From Actinobacteria bacterium IMCC26103 (GTDB taxonomy: Bacteria > Actinomycetota > Actinomycetes > Nanopelagicales > Nanopelagicaceae), in NCBI GenBank assembly GCA_002284875.1, contig CP015604.1:248001-312000 (forward strand): a stretch of DNA of 64,000 bases, read 5' to 3'. Within the stretch, counting starts at the first letter, position 1, and every line of letters begins with the position of its first letter. A program made the position numbers and the translations under genes. Below, in pieces: positions 56,335 through 64,000 of this stretch. The notes beneath the pieces are model-generated. The model was not told where the DNA came from, searched no databases, and was given only the letters and a program-made list of their open reading frames with translations.

Positions 56335-57237
56335 TTGAAATGCATCGATTCACATATGCATTTATGGGATTTGCAGGCGGGAACTTACCCATGGCTTACC
56401 GATCCAGAAGTTGAAGAGCTACCTTTTGCGAGCATAAAAAATTTGGCGCTTGATTACCTTTTATCTGATTACCTTCACGATACCGCCAAAGTCGAACTTG
56501 CCGGCTTAGTTCATGTCGAAGCTGCCTGGGATCCAAGAAACCCACTTGGCGAAAGTAAGTGGCTGGCAAAAACTTTAGCTGAGTTTAAAAAGCCATACTC
56601 AATAATCGCTGCAGGCAATCTACTGAAAGCAGATTTTCCAGATCTGCTAGCTGCCCATCGCCAAGCTAGTGATCGCGTTGTTGGAGTAAGGCAGATTCTT
56701 AATTACCACGATGATCCAAAGTACACATTTACAGATAGCCCTGAGATTATCTTTGATAAGACTTGGCGAAAAAACTTTGCCCACCTAGGCGATCAGGCAA
56801 TGATTTTCGATCTTCAAATCTTTCCAGAGCAGGCAAGAGATGTTGCAGCGCTGGCTGCAGAGTTTTCCCAAACTAAAATAGTTATTAACCATTTCATCAT
56901 GCCGCTTAAATGGGATCGTGATGGAATTTCCGATTGGAAAGCTGAGTTAGCAAAACTCTCCAAGCATGAAAACATTGCAGTTAAATTAAGTGGTCTCTAT
57001 ATGTATCACCGAAATTGGCCAAGGGATGCGATGAATACCTTGATAGATACCGCACTTGAACTATTTACTCCAGCACGTGTGATGTGGGGAAGTAACTTTC
57101 CAGTCGATCGCCAATTCGTTTCTCTAGAAAAACTAGTAAACGACTTTGAATCCAGCTTGGCTCGCCATGATTCAGCGACTCGCGAGGCCGTGATGTGGAA
57201 GAGCGCAAATAGTTGGTATGGATTAGGAGTTAACTAA
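56335..57237 (+). CDS. Amidohydrolase-2 family protein, lactonase-like
   Basis: A 300-aa TIM-barrel amidohydrolase. The metal-binding HMHLWD is near 7-12; VHVEAAWDP, a barrel His in INHF and the terminal GSNFPVDR motif are typical of L-fuconolactonase/L-rhamnonolactonase-like and 2-pyrone hydrolases. The start is TTG at 56335 (MKCIDSHMH), 4 bp after the SDR; no better start exists. It probably opens the lactone made by the SDR. The right-hand repeat copy begins 13 bp after its stop. Confidence 0.83.
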   Translation: MKCIDSHMHLWDLQAGTYPWLTDPEVEELPFASIKNLALDYLLSDYLHDTAKVELAGLVHVEAAWDPRNPLGESKWLAKTLAEFKKPYSIIAAGNLLKADFPDLLAAHRQASDRVVGVRQILNYHDDPKYTFTDSPEIIFDKTWRKNFAHLGDQAMIFDLQIFPEQARDVAALAAEFSQTKIVINHFIMPLKWDRDGISDWKAELAKLSKHENIAVKLSGLYMYHRNWPRDAMNTLIDTALELFTPARVMWGSNFPVDRQFVSLEKLVNDFESSLARHDSATREAVMWKSANSWYGLGVN

Positions 57238-57250
57238 CTTCCATCCCTGC

Positions 57251-57266
57251 CTCCGCTCAGATTGAA
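57251..57266 (+). repeat. att-like direct repeat, right copy
   Basis: CTCCGCTCAGATTGAA is identical over 16 bp to the end of tRNA-Ser(GCU) and its flank (54090-54105). The two copies enclose exactly three genes (54180-57237), about 3.15 kb. Confidence 0.6.
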
Positions 57267-57299
57267 GTAGAACGACCTTTTCGCCGTTAAACTAATCCA

Positions 57300-58574
57300 A
57301 TGTCCACATATAAAGTAGCGATCGTTGGCGCAGGCCCGGCTGGCTACTTTGCGGCGCAGGCACTGCAGAATTTGCAGACCGATGATCTGCAATTCTCTAT
57401 CGACATGATCGAACGTTTGCCAACCCCTTGGGGTTTGGTGCGCAGTGGAGTTGCTCCAGATCATCCCAAGATCAAAACTGTTTCAAAGGTTTTTGAGAAG
57501 GTGGCAACGGCCGGAAACTTCCGGTTATTTGGTGGCGTTGAGTTGGGTACAGATATCTCAATTGAACAGTTAAAAGAGATGTATGACGCTGTTGTAATAG
57601 CAACAGGATCTGCCTTAGGAAAGAAGTTAGGAATTCCTGGCGAAGATTTACCGGGATCATTATCTGCGGCCGAATTTGTGCCTTGGTATAACGCTCATCC
57701 TGATTTTCACGATATCGATATTTCACTAGATTGCGATACTGCAGTTGTAATCGGTGCCGGCAACGTTGCGATGGATGTGGCGCGCATGTTGACTCTTGAA
57801 CCAAGTGAGCTAGATCCAACGGATACTGCAGATCATGCAATTTCAGCATTTAAAAAATCTTCTATCCGTGAAGTAATTATCAGCGCTCGACGCGGACCAG
57901 AACACGCGGCATTTACTTCCCCTGAATTACGCGAGCTTCCAAAACTAGAACACACCAACGTTTTAATTAGCCAGGCAGATATTGCAGCAGCCATTGTGCG
58001 TGCAGGAGAAGAAATCGAGAAAGATACCAAGAGCAATTTAGATGCGATGCTTTTAATCTCTGAAAAAGAAGCGACAAACCACGATCGCACAATGAAATTC
58101 CAGTTCCTGGCTACGCCAGTTGAAATTAAAGGCAGCGGCAAGGTGGAAGAAGTTGTCTTTCAAAAAACTGGCAGTGATGAAAAATTCTCCATTAAATGTG
58201 GGCTGGTAATAACTGCAATTGGATATGAAGCAGCCTGCATCGCTGGCCTACCATACGAGCGTGGAAAGGTTTTAAATCGCGATGGCCACGTAAGCGAAAA
58301 CCTTTATGTCGTTGGCTGGGCTAAGCGCGGACCATCGGGCGTGATTGGCACTAATAAATCAGATGCTTCAGATGTAATAAAGTTATTAGTTTCAAGTCTA
58401 AAGCCAGCGAAAAATAACGGTGATGTAAGCGATTTACTAGCTGATAAAAAATTTGTTTCGCAATCACATTGGGAGGCAATTAATGCTGCAGAAGTTGCAG
58501 CCGGTGAACCGCTCGGAAAACCACGCAAGAAGGCAGTTTTGCGCGAAGAATTACTAGGTTTGGGCGGCCTTTGA
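57300..58574 (+). CDS. fprA: Ferredoxin/adrenodoxin-NADP reductase (FprA family)
   Basis: A 424-aa flavoprotein of the adrenodoxin-reductase type. The FAD motif VGAGPAGYFAAQ is near 9-20, LPTPWGLVRSGVAPDH near 41-56 is characteristic, the NADP motif GAGNVAMDVARML follows, and GWAKRGPSGVIGTNK is near the C terminus. It moves electrons between NADPH and a ferredoxin. TAAACT lies 6 nt before the ATG with no Shine-Dalgarno, the leaderless layout. Confidence 0.93.
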   Translation: MSTYKVAIVGAGPAGYFAAQALQNLQTDDLQFSIDMIERLPTPWGLVRSGVAPDHPKIKTVSKVFEKVATAGNFRLFGGVELGTDISIEQLKEMYDAVVIATGSALGKKLGIPGEDLPGSLSAAEFVPWYNAHPDFHDIDISLDCDTAVVIGAGNVAMDVARMLTLEPSELDPTDTADHAISAFKKSSIREVIISARRGPEHAAFTSPELRELPKLEHTNVLISQADIAAAIVRAGEEIEKDTKSNLDAMLLISEKEATNHDRTMKFQFLATPVEIKGSGKVEEVVFQKTGSDEKFSIKCGLVITAIGYEAACIAGLPYERGKVLNRDGHVSENLYVVGWAKRGPSGVIGTNKSDASDVIKLLVSSLKPAKNNGDVSDLLADKKFVSQSHWEAINAAEVAAGEPLGKPRKKAVLREELLGLGGL

Positions 58575-58625
58575 AAAGCCTGTACTATTCGCAGACGGGT
58601 GTTAACCTGTAATACAAGTAAATAG

Positions 58626-58698
58626 GCGTGCGTAGCTCAACGGATAGAGCATCTGACTACGGATCAGAAGGTTAGGGGTTCGAATCCCTTCGCGCGCA
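58626..58698 (+). tRNA. tRNA-Arg (anticodon ACG)
   Basis: A 73-nt tRNA. Acceptor GCGTGCG (58626-58632) pairs with CGCGCGC (58691-58697) with one G-U wobble, then discriminator A; CCA is not encoded. The anticodon loop CTACGGA gives ACG, whose first base is normally edited to inosine to read CGN codons. Confidence 0.96.
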
Positions 58699-58706
58699 CG
58701 AGATGA

Positions 58707-58746
58707 GCCTTTCGGTGCCTTTCACACCGGAAGGCTTTTCTTTTTA
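58707..58746 (+). terminator. Rho-independent terminator after tRNA-Arg
   Basis: GCCTTTCGGTG (58707-58717) pairs with CACCGGAAGGC (58725-58735) over 11 bp with one G-U pair, followed by TTTTCTTTTT. Confidence 0.9.
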
Positions 58747-58775
58747 TTGCCCTCAAAACGAGATACCTTTGCCAC

Positions 58776-59063
58776 ATGAGCAAAGTCTTTTTATTCGTAG
58801 AAGTAAATGTAAAGCCTGGCCAATTCGATGAGTTCGTTTCAAAACTCAAGAGCCATATTGCATTAATTCGCACTGAAGATGGATGCGAATTTATTGAAAT
58901 CTATCGCGATACCCAGAAACCAGATGTTGTAAATGTCTGGGAGATCTGGAGCGATCGTCTATCTTGGGATGCCCATATGGTTAATGCAAATAGCAAAGCG
59001 TGGCAGGCGATTGGTCCGAATTATGTATTTGGCGAAACGATCACAGTTATGGATGCGCTGTAA
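58776..59063 (+). CDS. Antibiotic biosynthesis monooxygenase (ABM) fold protein
   Basis: A 95-aa ferredoxin-like alpha/beta barrel of the ABM family (YgiN-like), with VEVNVKPGQFDEFVSKL, DGCEFIEIYRD and the WEIWSDRLSWDAHM segment. Such small dimers act as quinol monooxygenases or haem/aromatic-binding proteins; the role is unknown. TACCTT lies 6 nt before the ATG (leaderless layout). A membrane protein gene starts 6 bp after it. Confidence 0.83.
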   Translation: MSKVFLFVEVNVKPGQFDEFVSKLKSHIALIRTEDGCEFIEIYRDTQKPDVVNVWEIWSDRLSWDAHMVNANSKAWQAIGPNYVFGETITVMDAL

Positions 59064-59069
59064 AGATAA

Positions 59070-59738
59070 ATGTCAGATACAACGCAGGCACATTGGCATA
59101 AGCCACATGAAGGCGAGCATCGCCTAGCTGTCTCGCTAGTTGTTGTATTGGTAATAATCTTGCAATTCTTACTTCCTAAGCATCTCTCGCTGGGTATCCA
59201 AAACTATATTTGTGGATTAGAGGCTCTACTTCTAATAGCCCTAATTGCGCTAACTCCAAGGCGTATCGGGAAACACCACGCTCGGACCAGAAATTTAAGT
59301 ATCGCCCTTACAAGCATCATGACGATTTCAAATATCTCATCTGCAGTTAAGTTAATTGATGGATTAGTACAAGGCACTATTAAAGATGCCAATATGTTGT
59401 TGTTATCTGGCGGGTCAATTTGGATGGCAAATATTGTGATCTTTAGCTTGTGGTTCTGGGAGCTCGATCGCGGCGGCCCAGGATCGCGCGCCGAAGCTCG
59501 CAAACCCGTGCCTGACTTTCTCTTTCCACAGATGAGTTCTCCGGAATATCGCGAAAAAGGTTGGCACCCAACATTCTTTGACTACCTGTATATCTCTGTA
59601 ACAAATGCCAGCGCATTTAGCCCAACCGATACCGCACCGCTTAGCCGATGGGCAAAGATATTGATGATGGTGCAATCTTTAACTTCGCTGGTTACGGTAG
59701 GTCTAGTGATCGCCCGAGCAGTAAATATCTTGAAGTAA
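59070..59738 (+). CDS. Integral membrane protein, DUF1345-like
   Basis: A 222-aa protein with five or six hydrophobic segments (about 20-37, 44-62, 77-95, 112-132, 170-190, 200-220). The ending, with YLYISVTNASAFSPTDTAPLS, resembles the DUF1345 family. Function is unknown. It is probably co-transcribed with the ABM gene. Confidence 0.6.
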   Translation: MSDTTQAHWHKPHEGEHRLAVSLVVVLVIILQFLLPKHLSLGIQNYICGLEALLLIALIALTPRRIGKHHARTRNLSIALTSIMTISNISSAVKLIDGLVQGTIKDANMLLLSGGSIWMANIVIFSLWFWELDRGGPGSRAEARKPVPDFLFPQMSSPEYREKGWHPTFFDYLYISVTNASAFSPTDTAPLSRWAKILMMVQSLTSLVTVGLVIARAVNILK

Positions 59739-59782
59739 AACTTAATCTGGTCAGATTTACCGCTATGTTCTAGTATTGCGCC

Positions 59783-60517
59783 ATGACATACCAACTTAGA
59801 GATATCAAAGGTTCTGTAGTAGTAATCACTGGCGCAACCACCGGAATCGGTGCCGCAGCAGCCAAGCAACTCGTTGAATTAGGTTGCAAGGTTGTATTAA
59901 ATGCTCGCAATGAAGCCAAGCTTCAGGAAATGGTCGCATCCCTTGGTGCAGATAACGCAACTTATTTGGCTGGCGATTCATCTATCCCTGATGTTGCTCG
60001 CGCCGTTGCGAAGAAGGCCATCGATACCTTCGGAACAATTGATTGCGTTGTGCCAAATGCTGGTATTGGTATGTATGGATCAGTCTTGGATTACAGCGAT
60101 GACGAAGTAAATCGCATGATGCGTACCAATTATGAAGCTAGCGTGCATATTGTTCGCGCAACCTTGCCAACGATGCTCGCTAAAAAAGCTGGCGATATCA
60201 TCATGGTTTCATCTGTTGCAGGCTTTCGTGGTGGTGGAGATGAATCAATCTATGCTGGTACAAAGCATGCCCAAGTTGGTTTTGCAGGCGGCCTAGATCG
60301 CGAACTTCGCGAAAAGGGTGTGCGCGTTGCACTTGTCTGCCCAGCAGGCACAGATACACAGTTTGCAATTGAAGCCGGACGCACAGCAGGTGAGCCAAAG
60401 TTGGCTAGCTACCTACGTCCAGATGATGTTGCTTTCCAGATCGTACAAATCATGCGTCAACCGCTAACGGTGCGCACACATATTTGGACGCTCTGGTCTA
60501 TGCAGCAACAGTCTTAA
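59783..60517 (+). CDS. Short-chain dehydrogenase/reductase
   Basis: A 244-aa classical SDR with TGATTGIG near 14-21, NARNEAKL after beta-2 (an Arg here suggests NADP preference), PNAGIG, the catalytic Ser in MVSSVAG and YAGTKHA. The substrate is unknown. TAGTAT lies exactly 6 nt before the ATG with no Shine-Dalgarno, so the transcript is probably leaderless. Confidence 0.87.
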   Translation: MTYQLRDIKGSVVVITGATTGIGAAAAKQLVELGCKVVLNARNEAKLQEMVASLGADNATYLAGDSSIPDVARAVAKKAIDTFGTIDCVVPNAGIGMYGSVLDYSDDEVNRMMRTNYEASVHIVRATLPTMLAKKAGDIIMVSSVAGFRGGGDESIYAGTKHAQVGFAGGLDRELREKGVRVALVCPAGTDTQFAIEAGRTAGEPKLASYLRPDDVAFQIVQIMRQPLTVRTHIWTLWSMQQQS

Positions 60518-60528
60518 TCGCCGCCAAC

Positions 60529-61515
60529 TTACTTAAGAGAAGCAACGCCCATTTCGCAGGCAATTGATGAGGCAAGTCCATCATTTGCTGTTGCCAGATC
60601 TGGGTGACGCACACCTGTCTTAATTGAACCAACCCATGCGGTTAGTTCATTTATATAGGCCTGCTCAAAGCGCCCCATCCAGTTTTCATAAAGCTTGCCA
60701 TGGGTGCGTGGCGGCAGATTGAAATCGTAAGAAATAGATAGCCCACCGAGGTTATCTATTTCTAACGAACCATTTTCCATTAACGCTTCCATGCGGACTT
60801 CATAACCGTAGGTGCTGTTAGCTGCGATATCTACAGTCATCAATACACCTGATTCAGTGTGTGCCAAAACGGTAAGTGGATCTTGTAATTGATCATTGGC
60901 ATATTTGCTGCGCTTCATTGCAACTGTAGACATTGAAACAAATTCTTCGCCTAACAACCAGCGAGCGATATCGACTTCGTGAACTGCAACGTTTGTTAGT
61001 AGCATCGCAGTAGTTGCAGTTGGAGAGCTAACGTTTCGCGAGATACAACGCAGGTGCAATACCTTGCCGTATTTTCCGGATTGGATCTCTTTCTTAAGTT
61101 CGATATAGCTGGGATCAAAGCGGCGCATAAAGCCGAGGGTGATATTTAAACCAGATGCATTGGCAAGCTCTGCAACTTTTCTGGCATCAGCAGACTTTGG
61201 TGCAAGTGGCTTTTCGCAAAGCGTGTGCTTGCCAGCGTTTATCGCCAGAGTTAAATGTTCTGGGTGCAGGCCATCAGGTGAGCAGATGATTACTGCATCA
61301 ACGTTTGCATCGCTAACAAGTGCTTCGACAGATGCATGTTGGCTAATTGCTACACCCGATTTGGCGCTGAGCTCTTTTGCCAAAGAATCCATACGTGGGC
61401 CATCTAGATCAAAGAGCGCGGTGACGGTTGCGCCGTTTACGTGTTCAGTTAGATAACGCGCATGTCCTGCGCCCATGATTCCGACACCGATGATTCCTAC
61501 GCGTAGATCAGACAC
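60529..61515 (-). CDS. Gfo/Idh/MocA oxidoreductase, inositol 2-dehydrogenase-like
   Basis: A 328-aa NAD(P)-dependent sugar/cyclitol dehydrogenase. The Rossmann motif GVGIMGAGHA is near 10-19, the catalytic Lys lies in CEKPLA near 96, and GFMRRFDPSY and VHEVDIARWLLGE carry the Asp/His pair of the IolG group. It probably oxidises an inositol or related keto-sugar. The start is GTG at 61515 with GGGAG upstream. It follows the IolE-like gene by 24 bp, so the two form an operon. Confidence 0.85.
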   Translation of the reverse strand: MSDLRVGIIGVGIMGAGHARYLTEHVNGATVTALFDLDGPRMDSLAKELSAKSGVAISQHASVEALVSDANVDAVIICSPDGLHPEHLTLAINAGKHTLCEKPLAPKSADARKVAELANASGLNITLGFMRRFDPSYIELKKEIQSGKYGKVLHLRCISRNVSSPTATTAMLLTNVAVHEVDIARWLLGEEFVSMSTVAMKRSKYANDQLQDPLTVLAHTESGVLMTVDIAANSTYGYEVRMEALMENGSLEIDNLGGLSISYDFNLPPRTHGKLYENWMGRFEQAYINELTAWVGSIKTGVRHPDLATANDGLASSIACEMGVASLK

Positions 61516-61539
61516 TTTTACTCCCTGTTAGTTTGTGGT

Positions 61540-62445
61540 CTATAACTTGGCTAAAGCTGGTGCAACAACGTTATGCAGGTAATCAACTGACTGTTTCATA
61601 CCGGTTATCGGTCCTTCACCAAGTCCAGGCATCGCACCTGTAATGGCAACATCTTGTTCGATGACATACCAACCCTGATAACCGGCGGCTTCTAGCGCGA
61701 GGATCGTTTCAAGAATTGGGACATCGCCTTGTCCAAGGGGAGTAAATAAACCTTTCTGCACACCCTCCATAATGCTTTGCTGGCGAGCAAGCACAGGCGG
61801 AACTGATTTCATATTTACATCTTTTAAGTGCACATGGCCAACGCGGCTGGCATATTTCTTGGCAAACTCAACGGTATTTTGTCCACCGATTGTCATATGG
61901 CCGGTATCTAAACACCACATCACATCAGAGTTATCAACCACCATATCAATATCTTTTTTAGTCTCAACGACAGTCTGTAAATGTGGATGCACTACTTGAA
62001 CCAGGCCGTGATCTTTACAGATCTGATCAACTTGGGCGAGCATCTTAAAGAACTGGGTAACTTCATCGTTACTTAACTCTTCAGGATTTGCCCAATCCCA
62101 TGTTTGTACTGGGCAAGAGACAAAGTGGGTTGCACCAATTTCTTGAAACTTCTTACTTGATTTCAGTGCCATATCAATCGTGGCTTTTTCTTGTGACTTA
62201 TCGTGCAAGACAACTGGTGTGAAACCACCGATCATCGACATCTTAAATTCAGCTAATTGATCTTTTAGCTCTGCAGAATCATCAGAGAAGAAACCAGGTG
62301 CGCCAAGTTCAGTTGCCGGCAGACCAAGACTTGTCATTTCAGATAAGACTCGCTTAGTTGGCAACATCGCACCCCAACCCGGTACTTCGCAGATTCCCCA
62401 AGAGATAGGAGCGGATGCGATACGTTGCAAAAATGCGGTGGCCAT
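61540..62445 (-). CDS. TIM-barrel inosose dehydratase/isomerase-like protein (IolE-like)
   Basis: A 301-aa sugar-phosphate-isomerase-fold protein. SAPISWGICEVPGWG near 11-25, VLSEMTSLGLPATELGAPGFF, the metal ligands in CLDTGHM and HVHLKDV, and the terminal VIEQDV match the IolE group, which dehydrates or isomerises inosose. ATG at 62445 is chosen: TATGAT lies 6 nt upstream (leaderless layout), and the longer frame would overlap the divergent aroE-like gene. Confidence 0.83.
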   Translation of the reverse strand: MATAFLQRIASAPISWGICEVPGWGAMLPTKRVLSEMTSLGLPATELGAPGFFSDDSAELKDQLAEFKMSMIGGFTPVVLHDKSQEKATIDMALKSSKKFQEIGATHFVSCPVQTWDWANPEELSNDEVTQFFKMLAQVDQICKDHGLVQVVHPHLQTVVETKKDIDMVVDNSDVMWCLDTGHMTIGGQNTVEFAKKYASRVGHVHLKDVNMKSVPPVLARQQSIMEGVQKGLFTPLGQGDVPILETILALEAAGYQGWYVIEQDVAITGAMPGLGEGPITGMKQSVDYLHNVVAPALAKL

Positions 62446-62479
62446 TGGCTGATCATAACTTGCACGGTAAGGTCTGAAC
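62446..62479. promoter_or_regulatory. Compact divergent promoter IolE-like / AroE-like
   Basis: Thirty-four bases separate the two starts. TATGAT (minus strand, 62452-62457) and TAAGGT (plus strand, 62468-62473) each lie exactly 6 nt before their start codon. The shared promoter suggests joint control of the two genes. Confidence 0.6.
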
Positions 62480-63343
62480 ATGACTATGGATATAGGCGGA
62501 TCCTTCCGCCACGAATTAACTGGCAGTTTCTCGCAAGGATCTGACTCAAATCCGACCGTTGCAATGGTGGAGGCCTCTTTTAAGGCCAATAACCTGCACT
62601 ATCGCTACGTCAATTGTGAAGTTAACCCAGACCAGTTGGAAGCAGCCGTTGCGGGCGCAAAAGCCATGAATTGGAAGGGTTTTAACTGCTCCATCCCTCA
62701 CAAGGTAGAAGTAATTAAATATTTGGATGGTCTAGGGGAATCAGCGGCTCTAATCGGCGCCGTAAATTGCGCAGTCAATCGCGATGGCAAATTAATCGGT
62801 GAAAATACCGACGGCAAAGGATTTTTAAAATCTTTTCTAGAGTTAACTCCGGCAAAGGATAAGACAATTGTTCTACTCGGCGCCGGCGGTGCTGCACGCG
62901 CCATCGCAGTAGAATTAGCGCTAGCTGGTGCTACAAAGTTCTATGTCGTAAATCGCTCACGCGCTCGCGGGGAAGAGTTAACTGCGTTGCTTAACGAGAA
63001 GACTTCCGCATCAGCCGAATTCGTGGTATGGAATAAGACATATGAAATTCCGCAAGATGCCGAAGTTGTAATTAACTCAACTTCCATGGGAATGGTTAAT
63101 ACAGAAGGAAAACAAGATATTAACTTTGACTCAATTCGCCCCGGAATGTTGGCAGCCGATGTAATCGTAAATCCGCCACAAACTTACTTCTTAACTGAAG
63201 CTGGCAAGCGTGGCGCGACGACCTTACAAGGTTTAGGGATGGTTGTTAACCAAGCAGTTATCGGGATTAAGTATTGGACTGGCGCAGAAGTAGACGCTAA
63301 AGATCTAAATGACGAGCTATTGCGCGTTTTAGGACTTGCTTAA
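62480..63343 (+). CDS. Shikimate dehydrogenase family protein with divergent substrate site
   Basis: A 287-aa AroE-fold oxidoreductase. The catalytic Lys lies in NCSIPHK near 70-76 and the catalytic Asp in GENTDGKGF; the NADP-binding GAGGAARAIAVEL is near 131-143. The N-terminal shikimate-binding SLS/P-type motif is not conserved: the segment reads ELTGSFSQGSDSNPTVAM. The gene is divergent from the IolE-like gene. It may act on quinate, shikimate or a cyclitol rather than serve in aromatic synthesis, so I give no gene symbol. The mRNA appears leaderless. Confidence 0.8.
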   Translation: MTMDIGGSFRHELTGSFSQGSDSNPTVAMVEASFKANNLHYRYVNCEVNPDQLEAAVAGAKAMNWKGFNCSIPHKVEVIKYLDGLGESAALIGAVNCAVNRDGKLIGENTDGKGFLKSFLELTPAKDKTIVLLGAGGAARAIAVELALAGATKFYVVNRSRARGEELTALLNEKTSASAEFVVWNKTYEIPQDAEVVINSTSMGMVNTEGKQDINFDSIRPGMLAADVIVNPPQTYFLTEAGKRGATTLQGLGMVVNQAVIGIKYWTGAEVDAKDLNDELLRVLGLA

Positions 63344-64000
63344 ACTTTAGCTAGATCAGATTCGGCAACTACGCGCAGCGCCTGTGCTGCAATAGTTAGC
63401 GCTGGGTTCATCGCCGCAGATGATGGGAAGAATCCACCATCAATTAAGTAAAGATTGTGATGATCGTGGCTGCGACAGTAGCCATCTACGACGCTGGTGC
63501 GCGGATCCTTACCTGCCACAGTTGTGCCGCATTGGTGCGAGTTCATTGAGATATCAAAAGGTTGTCTAAAGGTTGCTTGATAGCCGGCTTTGCGTAGAAC
63601 TTTCTTAGCCCGGCGCAGTAGCTCCATATGAGTCTTCATTCCTACAGCGTTTCGGGCCAGCTTAATAGCCCCATTTTCAGCGATAGTTACGCGGTTTTCT
63701 GGGTGGGGCAGATCTTCGCTCATAACCACAAATTCGACGCTGTGATCTGAAATCAAGTTAAGCAATGGCAGCGGCACTAACTTGGCAAATGATTTCATCA
63801 TGATGCCTTGTACTTTGCCGATTAACTGAACTGCGCCAAGTGGATAACCCTTGCCACCATCTAAGTACCAGTCCGTAAATGAGAGCGTCTTCTGAAAAGT
63901 CACATCGTTCTTACGGCGCATATCAACGGCTGCAATATGGCTGTTGTTATGCATCATAAAGTTACGGCCAACTTGATCAGATGAATTGGCAACTCCTGAT
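63340..64000 (-). CDS. GMC-family oxidoreductase, C-terminal part (cut by window edge)
   Basis: The reverse frame is open from the TAA at 63340 to the window end, giving about 219 residues of the C-terminal half of an FAD-dependent glucose-methanol-choline oxidoreductase. NSSDQVGRNFMMH is near the cut, the active-site His lies in NSHQCGTTV, and the FAD-binding NPALTIAAQALR ends the domain. ATG at 63957 is internal. Such enzymes oxidise sugar or polyol hydroxyls. Its stop interlocks with the aroE-like stop (TTAA). Confidence 0.88.
   Translation of the reverse strand, partial: SGVANSSDQVGRNFMMHNNSHIAAVDMRRKNDVTFQKTLSFTDWYLDGGKGYPLGAVQLIGKVQGIMMKSFAKLVPLPLLNLISDHSVEFVVMSEDLPHPENRVTIAENGAIKLARNAVGMKTHMELLRRAKKVLRKAGYQATFRQPFDISMNSHQCGTTVAGKDPRTSVVDGYCRSHDHHNLYLIDGGFFPSSAAMNPALTIAAQALRVVAESDLAKV

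Noticed and set aside
60529-62445. Complete inositol catabolic operon
   Set aside because: Only IolG-like and IolE-like members are present; iolB, iolC and iolD are not seen, so a full pathway cannot be claimed from this window.

Overview
The window reads as the replication-origin region of a small, streamlined, fairly low-GC actinobacterium. The gene order matches the mycobacterial origin region almost step for step: gyrA-gyrB-dciA-recF-dnaN-dnaA | rpmH-rnpA-yidD-yidC-khpB-rsmG-parA-parB, then cwlM-trxA-trxB-murJ-DUF6049-Nudix-pcnA, DUF5318-ponA-glycosyltransferase-rpsF-ssb-rpsR-rplI-dnaB, and crgA-pabA-pknB-pstP. Low GC by eye (not computed), very short gaps, overlapping genes and absence of insertion sequences suggest a free-living streamlined lineage such as the freshwater Nanopelagicales (acI). 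That assignment is inference.

1-13 kb is the chromosome replication and segregation block. The dnaA-dnaN gap (5799-6192) holds six perfect or near-perfect DnaA boxes and a 12-bp AT-rich direct repeat, and is the best oriC candidate. A second box cluster lies upstream of dnaA. Two parS palindromes sit inside the first codons of rsmG and parA. 13-30 kb carries an aminotransferase, a CwlM-type pseudo-amidase, the thioredoxin pair, lipid II flippase MurJ, the CCA-adding enzyme, a class A PBP, the S6/SSB/S18/L9 operon with an SD-sequestering leader, and dnaB.

30-49 kb holds housekeeping and envelope genes: a DMT transporter, acyl-CoA dehydrogenase, dCTP deaminase, LemA/HtpX, a two-component system, CrgA, PabA, a reduced PknB/PstP pair, a phosphodiesterase, PheA, SerS, a HAD phosphatase, tRNA-Ser(UGA), a three-subunit succinate dehydrogenase, a CrcB pair and an M24 aminopeptidase.

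49.7-64 kb is the accessory metabolic part. A four-gene unit (split transketolase, FGGY kinase, TIM-barrel isomerase) resembles a branched-pentose/apulose route. After tRNA-Ser(GCU) comes a three-gene unit (cysteine-desulfurase-like, SDR, lactonase-like) bracketed by a 16-bp repeat of the tRNA 3' end. Then come a ferredoxin-NADP reductase, tRNA-Arg(ACG), a monooxygenase-fold protein, a membrane protein and an SDR. The window ends with an IolG-like, an IolE-like, a divergent AroE-family protein and a GMC oxidoreductase cut by the edge, together suggesting cyclitol or keto-sugar metabolism.

Across the window at least 15 genes show a TANNNT hexamer 6-7 nt before the start codon and no Shine-Dalgarno, the layout expected of leaderless transcripts. 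All positions and motifs were read by eye; nothing was searched against a database.
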